DNA of 10,717 nucleotides from Caryophanales bacterium UBA7642. GTDB lineage: Bacteria; Bacillota_I; Bacilli_A; RFN20; CAG-288. Below the pieces are notes generated by a model. It was given only the letters and a program-made list of their open reading frames with translations. It did not search any database and was not told the DNA's origin. Positions 1-5,663 of the stretch are shown in pieces (position 1 is the first letter of the stretch; each line of letters starts with the position of its first letter). Both the position numbers and the translations under genes were made by a program. The stretch is from contig DLIM01000022.1 in assembly GCA_002483745.1 (NCBI GenBank), positions 14,064-24,780 of the forward strand. Reading direction: 5' to 3'.

Positions 1-89
1 TTGAAAAGATAACAAAAAATGTGGTGTTGGAGACCAAAAGGATAACAAAAAATGTGAGAGCAAGCGTTGAAAAGATAACAAAAAATGTG
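1..89. repeat. Three tandem 23-bp repeats with a 33-bp period
   Basis: Copies lie at 1-23, 34-56 and 67-89. The first and third are identical over 23 bases; the second differs only in its first bases. The invariant core is GATAACAAAAAATGTG (8-23, 41-56, 74-89). Starts are exactly 33 bp apart, about three helical turns, with unrelated 10-bp spacers. The array reaches the window edge and may continue to the left. Repeat length and the 10-bp spacers do not fit CRISPR. Regular arrays like this are usually protein-binding sites, for example transposase sites at an element end or an operator array. Which one applies here is inference. Confidence 0.85.
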
Positions 90-95
90 TATACT
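67..95 (+). promoter_or_regulatory. SigA-type promoter of the DUF4143 ATPase gene
   Basis: TTGAAA (67-72), a 17-bp spacer and TATACT (90-95) form a near-consensus promoter. The -35 box and the whole spacer lie inside the third repeat copy, while the -10 box begins directly after it. A start near 102 would leave a leader of about 14 nt that carries AAAAGGAG (101-108), seven bases before the ATG at 116. Confidence 0.6.
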
Positions 96-115
96 AATCG
101 AAAAGGAGCAAACAA

Positions 116-1462
116 ATGCTTAGAAGAAAAATTGATGACTTCCTCTTAACATGGAAGAAAGACCCTAATCACAAGCCGCTGATAATCAAGGGTGCTAGGC
201 AGATTGGAAAGACTACTTCTATTGAAGCGTTCGGAAAGACCTATAAGAGTTTTATTGAGGTTAATTTCTTATTAGAACCCACGTTAAAAAATATATTTGC
301 TAAAGGATATTCGGTTGATTCGGTAATTAAAGAGCTTTCGCTTCAAAAACCAAACAGTCAATTTATCCCTCATGATACGTTAATTCTTTTTGACGAGATT
401 CAAGCTTTTCCTGATGCAACTACCTCCTTGAAATCATTTTGCCAAGATCGAAAATTTGATGTCATATGTAGTGGATCCTTGTTAGGAATAAATTATTCAA
501 CAATTAGTAGTATAGCTGTTGGTTACAAAGAAGACTTTGAGATGCATTCTCTTGATTTTGAAGAATTCCTTTGGGCATTAGGTTATAAAGACGATTTAAT
601 TGATGATCTGTTTTCTTCTATGAAAGAACTAAAACCATTGGATGATGGCGTTTTTCAAATTATTTCTTCTTGCTTTCAAGATTACATCTTTTGTGGTGGC
701 ATGCCAGAAATTGTTAATACTTTCATTAATGAGAAAAATTTTTCTAATGTCTTTCTAAAGCAAAAACAACTCTTTCAAGACTATCAGGATGATATCACGA
801 AGTATGTTAATGGGCTTGACAAAAGCCGAGTTCAAAACCTTTATAAACATATAACCCCTCAATTAGCAAAAGAAAATCACAAATATCAGATATCAAAACT
901 AGGTCATGGAGCTAGAAATAGAGATTATATTGGTTGTGAGGATTGGCTAAAAGATGCTGGCATTATTAATTTAGCTTATAGTCTTTCAAACCTTTCATTG
1001 CCTTTAGCAGGAAACGAAGATTATTCAAATTATCGGATCTATTATCAAGATACCAGTTTATTGGTTGCTAGCTTAGATGATGATGCTAAGACTGATTTGA
1101 ATCAAAATAAAAATTTTGGTATTTATTCTGGAGCATTATTTGAGAATCTGGTATCTGAAGCCTTAGTTAAAGAGGGATACGATCTTCATTTTTATAGGAG
1201 TGAAGATTCCACAATTGAATTGGACTTTGTGATTAGGGTTAAGAATGAATTGGTTCCTGTTGAAGTTAAGGCAAAAAGAGGAAGGACTAAATCACTTAAT
1301 GCTGTTATCAGTAATCCAAAGAATCACATTCATTATGGTGTTAAGTTATCTAAAAACAATATTGGGTTTGATGGAAAGATATTTACATTCCCTTATTTTT
1401 TATCTTTCCTATTAAAGAGATTCTTTTCAGTATCAAATCAAATAACTTGGAAGGAAAACTAA
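116..1462 (+). CDS. AAA ATPase with C-terminal DUF4143 domain
   Basis: A 448-residue cytoplasmic ATP-binding protein of the AAA_14/DUF4143 type, full length for the family. The Walker A motif is GARQIGKTT (26-34) and Walker B is LILFDE (89-94), followed by a CSGS sensor-like stretch (118-121). The C-terminal domain has a PD-(D/E)XK-like core: ELDFV at 368-372 and VEVKAK at 382-387. The family is very common in bacterial accessory DNA and is often strain-variable; its cellular role is not established, so nuclease activity is only suggested by the fold. The start is supported by AAAAGGAG seven bases upstream. It stands alone and is followed by a possible terminator. No truncation or missing key residue was seen. 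I am confident of the family and not of the function. Confidence 0.93.
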   Translation: MLRRKIDDFLLTWKKDPNHKPLIIKGARQIGKTTSIEAFGKTYKSFIEVNFLLEPTLKNIFAKGYSVDSVIKELSLQKPNSQFIPHDTLILFDEIQAFPDATTSLKSFCQDRKFDVICSGSLLGINYSTISSIAVGYKEDFEMHSLDFEEFLWALGYKDDLIDDLFSSMKELKPLDDGVFQIISSCFQDYIFCGGMPEIVNTFINEKNFSNVFLKQKQLFQDYQDDITKYVNGLDKSRVQNLYKHITPQLAKENHKYQISKLGHGARNRDYIGCEDWLKDAGIINLAYSLSNLSLPLAGNEDYSNYRIYYQDTSLLVASLDDDAKTDLNQNKNFGIYSGALFENLVSEALVKEGYDLHFYRSEDSTIELDFVIRVKNELVPVEVKAKRGRTKSLNAVISNPKNHIHYGVKLSKNNIGFDGKIFTFPYFLSFLLKRFFSVSNQITWKEN

Positions 1463-1521
1463 TTATAATCCCATTCTATCTTCTTTCTTAAACTATAGTA
1501 TTATTTACAGTATTTTGAATC

Positions 1522-1580
1522 AAAATGGCCTAATCTTCCTAGCACTATTACAGTTTGAGTTTCAAAAAAGGCCATTTTTT
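1522..1580 (+). terminator. Candidate terminator after the ATPase gene
   Basis: AAAATGGCC (1522-1530) can pair with GGCCATTTT (1570-1578), running into a T tract (1575-1580). The 39-nt loop is long for an intrinsic terminator, although it contains a small TTGA/TCAA helix. It sits 60 bases after the ATPase stop codon. Confidence 0.4.
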
Positions 1581-1711
1581 AGATATAAATTCAGTTGTAA
1601 TATAATTGCTTAATTCTTTATCTCTGCTATGTATCTAGAAAGGTCAGCCTCTTTGTTGATGCTTGCAAAAAGAAATAAGTGCAGTTTTTATCTCCGAAAA
1701 TTAAGTAAAAA

Positions 1712-1750
1712 CTCAAATACAACTTGAGAATTTCTCAAGTGCAACTTGAG
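1712..1750. repeat. Array of four alternating half-sites in the ilvE leader region
   Basis: A 17-bp unit, CTCAARTRCAACTTGAG, occurs at 1712-1728 and 1734-1750 (22-bp period, two mismatches). Each unit is itself an inverted repeat. Together they create a further palindrome, ACTTGAGAATTTCTCAAGT (1722-1740). In RNA the middle palindrome would compete with the outer hairpins for the same strands. The last hairpin is followed by CTTTT. It could be a double operator or an attenuator-like switch. Confidence 0.75.
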
Positions 1751-1824
1751 CTTTTGCTAAAACTTATGTTCCTGAGACCCTTCTTCTTGAGTCTTCTTTT
1801 TCTTCTTTCTAAGAGATTTCTCTA

Positions 1825-1852
1825 TTTACCTGTCATTCATTTAGTTTAAAAT
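1825..1852 (+). promoter_or_regulatory. Possible proximal ilvE promoter
   Basis: TTTACC (1825-1830), a 16-bp spacer and TAAAAT (1847-1852) give four of six and five of six consensus matches. A start near 1859 would place the ribosome site almost at the 5' end of the message. It competes with the distal candidate at 1578-1606, so the assignment is tentative. Confidence 0.35.
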
Positions 1853-1864
1853 TATCTAGTTAAA

Positions 1865-1880
1865 AAAGGAGTCATCCTTT
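1865..1880 (+). promoter_or_regulatory. ilvE ribosome site inside a small hairpin
   Basis: The site is AAAAAAGGAG (1862-1871), nine bases before the ATG at 1881. AAAGGA (1865-1870) is exactly complementary to TCCTTT (1875-1880), with loop GTCA, so the Shine-Dalgarno bases can be paired in a six-bp stem ending at the start codon. The stem is weak. Any effect on translation is inference. Confidence 0.4.
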
Positions 1881-2948
1881 ATGGATATAAAAATAACTCT
1901 GACTGAGCATAAGAAAGATAAACCAAAGGCTGGGACTAAACTCGGTTTTGGTAAAGTCTTTACTGATCATATGTTTTTAATGAACTATAGTCCTGAGAAA
2001 GGATGGTTCAATCCAAGGATTGAACCATTCCATCCGTTAGAACTATATCCATCCTGTATGGTGTTTCACTATGCTCAGGAGATGTTTGAAGGCTTAAAAG
2101 CCTATAAGGGCAAAGATAACAGTGTTTATCTTTTCCGTCCTGAGATGAATGCAAAACGAGCTTATAATTCCTGTCTTCGTCTTTGTATCCCACCTGTTAA
2201 AGAAGAAGACTTTATTGAAGCTATTAAGACTTTAGTTAAAGTTGATGAGGATTGGATTCCGACAGAAGATGGGACTTCTTTATATATAAGACCTTTTATT
2301 ATTGCTACTGATGAATTCTTAGGTGTTCATCCTTCAAAGACCTATCTTTTTGTTATTATTCTTTCTCCCTCAGGATCTTATTATCCTGATGGACTAAAGC
2401 CTGTTAATATCTGGGTTGAGGATGAATATGTAAGAGCTGTTAGAGGCGGCATGGGTGCTGCTAAGACCGGTGGCAACTATGCCTGCTCCCTTATAGGACA
2501 ACAGAAAGCAAGCAGGGAGAATTATTCTCAGGTTCTTTGGCTTGACGGAGTGGAAAGAAAATATATTGAGGAAGTCGGCGCTATGAATATCTTCTTTAAG
2601 ATAGAGGGGAAGATTGTAACGCCGTTGCTTTCTGATTCAATCCTTCCTGGTATTACCAGGGATTCTATCATTCAGTTATGCAAGTATCTTAAGTATCCAG
2701 TAGAAGAAAGAAGAATATCGATTGATGAACTGGTTGAGAAACAAAAAGAAGGCAAATTAGAAGAAGTGTTTGGTACTGGTACTGCTGCTGTTATTTCTCC
2801 TGTTGGTAAGCTTAGATATAAGGAAGATGTCTTTACTATTGGTGATGGTGGGATTGGTCAGGTGTCTCAGTCTTTATATGATCATCTGACTGGTATTCAG
2901 AAAGGTGATCTTAATGATCCTTTTGGCTGGAGAGAGAAGATAGATTGA
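1881..2948 (+). CDS. ilvE: Branched-chain amino acid aminotransferase
   Basis: A 355-residue PLP-dependent class IV aminotransferase. It carries out the last step of leucine, isoleucine and valine synthesis, or the first step of their breakdown, exchanging the amino group with glutamate/2-oxoglutarate in the cytoplasm. The PLP lysine is K195 in GGMGAAKTGGNY (189-200). Other family segments are the EVGAMN phosphate-side motif (231-236), LPGITR (255-260) and the C-terminal FGTGTAAVISPVG (297-309). The length and the YVRAV-GG-KxGGNY pattern match the longer eukaryote-like (type II) BCAT group rather than the roughly 310-residue E. coli IlvE type. GGAG lies nine bases before the ATG. No other branched-chain amino acid gene is adjacent, so it appears to be a single-gene unit with its own leader. 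No clear terminator follows it. The family is secure; biosynthetic versus catabolic direction cannot be told. Confidence 0.95.
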   Translation: MDIKITLTEHKKDKPKAGTKLGFGKVFTDHMFLMNYSPEKGWFNPRIEPFHPLELYPSCMVFHYAQEMFEGLKAYKGKDNSVYLFRPEMNAKRAYNSCLRLCIPPVKEEDFIEAIKTLVKVDEDWIPTEDGTSLYIRPFIIATDEFLGVHPSKTYLFVIILSPSGSYYPDGLKPVNIWVEDEYVRAVRGGMGAAKTGGNYACSLIGQQKASRENYSQVLWLDGVERKYIEEVGAMNIFFKIEGKIVTPLLSDSILPGITRDSIIQLCKYLKYPVEERRISIDELVEKQKEGKLEEVFGTGTAAVISPVGKLRYKEDVFTIGDGGIGQVSQSLYDHLTGIQKGDLNDPFGWREKID

Positions 2949-2970
2949 TAATTCTGATTGTTTGATTAGT

Positions 2971-3003
2971 TAAAAATAGTGTAAAAATAGTGAAACTTTA
3001 GTG
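2971..3003. repeat. 11-bp tandem repeats before fic
   Basis: TAAAAATAGTG occurs perfectly at 2971-2981 and 2982-2992. A degenerate third copy at 2993-3003 keeps the TAGTG end (7 of 11 matches). The spacing is one helical turn and the array overlaps the fic -35 region, as expected for an operator with stacked sites. The regulator is unknown. Confidence 0.7.
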
Positions 3004-3018
3004 TAATTCTGATATACT
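2990..3018 (+). promoter_or_regulatory. Extended -10 promoter of fic, predicted leaderless
   Basis: TATACT (3013-3018) is preceded by TGA, giving an extended -10 box. A weak -35, GTGAAA (2990-2995), sits 17 bp upstream. The expected start, about seven bases past the -10 box, falls on or next to the A of the ATG at 3025. No Shine-Dalgarno sequence exists between the promoter and that ATG. Confidence 0.55.
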
Positions 3019-3024
3019 ATATTT

Positions 3025-4122
3025 ATGATAAAGCCAGTGATTACTAATGAGATGCTCAACCTAATAATCAACATTGAATTAAAAAGAAAAAAATTATCTA
3101 AGATTTCTTTGCCTGTTTCTTATGCTAATAAATTAAGAAAGAATTCAAGGAAGATGTCTTCCTATGCTTCTAACAAAATTGAAGGCAATCCTCTTTCTTT
3201 TGAGCAAGCCGAAAAAGTTATTGATGATCCTCATCAGCACTTATTAAGGGCTGAACAGGAAATCAGAAATTACTATTTGGCTTTGGGATACCTTAGTAAG
3301 AGCATCACATCAAAGGAAGCTGTTTCTGAATCGATGATTCTAACCCTTCAAAAGAAGGTTGTTGAAGGAGAGAGTAAGGAAAAGATTGGATATCGAAAGA
3401 GTATGCCACCAGGTGTTCTTTTTGCTGTTTATGATAGTGATACCGGAAACCTTGACTATATTCCTCCTTCTTTTGAAGACATTCCTTCTCTTATTCAGGA
3501 ATTGATTGCTTACATAAATCAAAGTAATGATCATCCATTAATTAAGGCAGCAATCATTCATTATCAATTAGTCACCATCCATCCCTTTGTGGATGGAAAT
3601 GGTCGTACTGCTAGACTGCTTTGTGACTATTATCTTGATTTATCTGGATTTGGTTTTGCTAACCTTGGCTCTTTAGAGGAATACTTCAATTACAATCTCG
3701 ATGAGTATTATTCCTCTTTGCAAATGGGATTACCTGCTCTTTACTATGAAGGGAGGAATAATCCTCCTCATCCTGAAATTTGGCTTTCCTATTTCTTAAG
3801 AATGTTTGATCTTTATTCTGATAAGGTTATCAAGTTGACAAATGAAGGAGATTTGACTTGGGTGAGAAATGGAATCTCTAACTTAAAGAAGAAAGATAAA
3901 GAGTTCCTTCGGTTTATTCTTGATCGTGGAATTAGGGAAGTATATCCAAAAAAAGTTTCCTTTGAACTAAAGAAAACTAATAAAACCATTATTAATTGGT
4001 GCTCGGTTTTAGTTAAGGTAGGCTTTTTAGTACCTAGATTAGCTAAGAAACGTATTCTTAGTTATTCTTTATCGGAGCTGTGCTTAGCAAACAGCAGTGA
4101 GCTAATCAAAGAACTTAAGTAG
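3025..4122 (+). CDS. Fic family protein, probable AMP-transferase (class II, self-inhibited)
   Basis: A 365-residue Fic-domain protein. The catalytic motif HPFVDGNGRTAR (186-197) is complete, with the histidine base (H186), the phosphate-binding GNGR and the final arginine, so transfer of AMP or another nucleotide part to a target protein hydroxyl is expected. An N-terminal inhibitory motif (S/T)xxxE(G/N) is present as SNKIEG (49-54), with E53 the residue that blocks ATP in class II Fic proteins, so no separate antitoxin is needed. The flap region is near 123-147, and residues after about 285 look like a winged-helix C-terminal domain (KKVSFELKKTNKTIINW, 309-325). There is no ribosome site: the gene appears leaderless. 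An alternative start at Met10 also lacks one. It lies 76 bases after ilvE, with its own promoter. The target is unknown. It may act as a stress toxin, a regulator or an accessory gene. Confidence 0.93.
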   Translation: MIKPVITNEMLNLIINIELKRKKLSKISLPVSYANKLRKNSRKMSSYASNKIEGNPLSFEQAEKVIDDPHQHLLRAEQEIRNYYLALGYLSKSITSKEAVSESMILTLQKKVVEGESKEKIGYRKSMPPGVLFAVYDSDTGNLDYIPPSFEDIPSLIQELIAYINQSNDHPLIKAAIIHYQLVTIHPFVDGNGRTARLLCDYYLDLSGFGFANLGSLEEYFNYNLDEYYSSLQMGLPALYYEGRNNPPHPEIWLSYFLRMFDLYSDKVIKLTNEGDLTWVRNGISNLKKKDKEFLRFILDRGIREVYPKKVSFELKKTNKTIINWCSVLVKVGFLVPRLAKKRILSYSLSELCLANSSELIKELK

Positions 4123-4284
4123 AACGGGTTTAGGTGTTAATTTGAATTCAAACTTATAAAAATGTGATAAAAGGGTGCCGAAAAAGGCAGGAATCCATAG
4201 CGATGCTTCTTTTCTGAACAGTTGCAATGTAACAGGGGCGTTATACTACTTTGAAAGCAACGCTATTGTTTATCCTTCTTAAAA

Positions 4285-4547
4285 TTATTCTCTGTATAAG
4301 TCAGCTAACGAAAAAGCGTAATCGATTTTCTCATTTTTGAGACTGTACCCGGATTTGGAGAAGAATCCGAATCCAGAAACAGCAAAGCCAGTGTCAGAAA
4401 CTTGCTTTCTCTCTTTTCTGACAACATCGTCGGTTATTGCACTATTTTGGTATTCGCATTCAAAGAAGGAATAACCTTTTTGGTTTCTTCCGACAAAATC
4501 AAATTCGCTATTTCTTTTTGCTCAGTTGTTCTTCCTATGAATTTCAT
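4285..4547 (-). pseudogene. Remnant of an AAA ATPase gene with DUF234 C-terminal domain
   Basis: Reading leftward, an ATG at 4547 begins MKFIGRTTEQKEI, the usual opening of ATPase_2/DUF234 proteins just before their Walker A region. That frame stops at 4434. From 4521 another frame (-1 relative to it) is open to the stop at 4285-4287. It encodes the family's C-terminal domain: EFDFVGRNQKGYSFFECEY, then GFGFFSKSGY and the closing SLADLYRE. The whole ATPase core, roughly 300 residues or more, is absent, so the two ends are nearly joined, out of frame. In the PD-(D/E)XK-like core the usual ExK is ECEY, so the lysine is also gone. A large internal deletion is the simplest reading. A -1 frameshift joining the parts into a small protein of about 85 residues is an unlikely alternative. 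Confidence 0.75.
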
Positions 4548-4564
4548 AATTGCCTACGAAATAT

Positions 4565-4599
4565 TACTATATTTAATTATAGTATATTTGAATATAGTA
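4565..4599. repeat. TATAGTA repeats in an AT-rich promoter-like region
   Basis: TACTATA (4565-4571) and TATAGTA (4578-4584) form an inverted repeat with a six-base gap, and a second TATAGTA is at 4593-4599. On the minus strand this segment contains TATAAT (4576-4581) about 30 bases before the start of the broken ATPase gene, with TTGCCT (4601-4606) 19 bp farther upstream. It is most likely that gene's old promoter and operator. Confidence 0.4.
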
Positions 4600-4813
4600 A
4601 AGGCAAGAATTCAATCAATTCATTATTAAAAATTATCTTTATTTCCAATACAGATCACAACTATAAACACTTTTGATTCATTTAGAATAAATTCAAAGTA
4701 GGGACTTATCGTAAGTCTCATAAGCACAATTTGTTGTATCAAAAAATTCTTCTATATTAAGGACTATATAGATACCTAGATTGAATTCAATATGAATTTG
4801 AAATACAAGGGTT

Positions 4814-5659
4814 TTATTTCAGTTGCAAAAAGCAGGAAATCGGTAAATGCTTAGAGTAAAGATCTTTTGCCAGGTTACTAATGACGGTTTGCTCACTAAC
4901 TTCTTGGCTTATAGAATAATCAGTTATGGGAGTAGCCTTCGGTTCACGGAATTGAGCTAGTATTTCCGGTCTTAAATCAAATACCGGTTTAATCTCGGCT
5001 TTGGGCTCAGGTTTAATGACATATTTTTCAACGACATTATAAGTTGAGGCCATTCCTCCTAAAAAAGTCAGTGATAGGGAAAAAATAATCAGAAAGATCC
5101 ATGCCCGATCCCAGAAGAAAGCCGGCAAGGCGAAGAAGATATAGAATGATAAGGAACCGGTCAACGCATGTCCTGGGTAACTTGCTGACAATAGAACGGC
5201 GTTTTTGATTTTTAAAGAGAATTTAATATCTATACGGGAATTGGTTTGATAAAAATAAAAGCCGACTAAGGCAACATATCCAAGCAGAACAAATGAAAGA
5301 ACAACGAGAATATAGAAAAGGATTGATACTTTCGTGTTGAGCAAATAGAACCATATTCCATACACAAGACCGGCTAGGATTGCTAGGTGTATGATTTCAA
5401 ACAAAATGTTTCTCAGCTTAAATTCTTTTTTAAAGAACTTAAAGTAATTACCGATAAAATTGCTGTTGTTCTCCACGGCTAATAGGTTTAGTTCATCGAA
5501 CGCCGCGGCATAGGCAGGGCCGGCAGTGAAAATCAATCCGGAAAAGACAATCAATAGAAGATTCAGCAAAAGAATCTGACCGGCACTGTTTATAAACACT
5601 CCACCGAAAATAGACCAACCATTTTTTTGATCTATCTTATAAATAGAGTGCTGTTTCAT
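4814..5659 (-). CDS. YesL/DUF624-family membrane protein
   Basis: A 281-residue integral membrane protein with about five hydrophobic segments (roughly 28-48, 85-107, 112-137, 162-182, 185-207). The family signature is the first membrane segment ending in TAGPAYAA (45-52), then a soluble stretch with a basic FKKEFKLRN part. DUF624 (YesL) genes typically sit in carbohydrate ABC operons of Bacillota, as here; their function is unsettled. The cytoplasmic C-terminal tail of about 70 residues (from about 212, proline- and charge-rich KPEPKAEIKP) makes it longer than the roughly 210-220 residues usual for YesL. I chose the ATG at 5659, four bases after the ATPase gene stop and preceded by a weak GGAA. 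An upstream ATG at 5755 would add 32 unrelated residues and overlap the ATPase gene by 92 bases. It is the last gene of the operon. No terminator is evident. Confidence 0.8.
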   Translation of the reverse strand: MKQHSIYKIDQKNGWSIFGGVFINSAGQILLLNLLLIVFSGLIFTAGPAYAAAFDELNLLAVENNSNFIGNYFKFFKKEFKLRNILFEIIHLAILAGLVYGIWFYLLNTKVSILFYILVVLSFVLLGYVALVGFYFYQTNSRIDIKFSLKIKNAVLLSASYPGHALTGSLSFYIFFALPAFFWDRAWIFLIIFSLSLTFLGGMASTYNVVEKYVIKPEPKAEIKPVFDLRPEILAQFREPKATPITDYSISQEVSEQTVISNLAKDLYSKHLPISCFLQLK

Positions 5660-5663
5660 ATTA

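Larger units (their letters stand above)
1463..1880. other. 418-nt spacer between ATPase gene and ilvE
   Basis: No gene is supported here. It holds a long-loop hairpin (1522-1578), a possible distal promoter with TTTAGA at 1578-1583, 17 bp and TATAAT at 1601-1606, a half-site array (1712-1750), a pyrimidine-rich tract (about 1780-1825) and a proximal promoter next to ilvE. On the minus strand 1613-1687 is open for 25 codons (ending SRYIAEIKN before a stop). It has no start codon and cannot be told from chance or a gene scrap. Confidence 0.6.
4123..4813. other. 691-nt spacer with gene debris
   Basis: The main content is the broken minus-strand ATPase gene at 4285-4547 and the AT-rich repeats at 4565-4599. 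Other items are a 12-bp palindrome TTTGAATTCAAA (4141-4152), a short TGCC-GAAAAA-GGCA hairpin without a T tract, and an inverted repeat with stem GGGACTTA/TAAGTCTC (4701-4719, one G-U pair). I see no clear terminator for fic or for the leftward operon ending at 4814. The plus-strand open frames at 4402-4676 are only the opposite side of the pseudogene and its promoter region. Confidence 0.65.

Noticed and set aside
1..89. CRISPR array
   Set aside because: Repeats are 23 bp with spacers of only 10 bp, which does not fit any CRISPR layout, and no cas gene is nearby.
1613..1687. Gene remnant on the minus strand (25 open codons)
   Set aside because: Too short, with no start codon and no firm family match. 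It is mentioned only in the spacer description.
1613..1881. T-box riboswitch before ilvE
   Set aside because: A T-box would be natural for an amino acid gene, but no T-box consensus (AGGGTGG-like) or specifier-type structure was seen.
4516..4547. Programmed frameshift joining the two parts of the ATPase remnant
   Set aside because: The A-rich stretch does not form a canonical slippery heptamer in the starting frame, and the ATPase core would still be missing. Deletion is simpler.
4402..4676. Plus-strand open frames of 75 and 79 codons
   Set aside because: They lie opposite the DUF234 remnant and its AT-rich upstream region, lack ribosome sites and have low-complexity hydrophobic or N/Y/F-rich products.
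4701..4719. Terminator at the GGGACTTA/TAAGTCTC hairpin
   Set aside because: The stem has no T tract on either strand and the loop is only three bases. It is also about 95 bases past the leftward operon's last stop.
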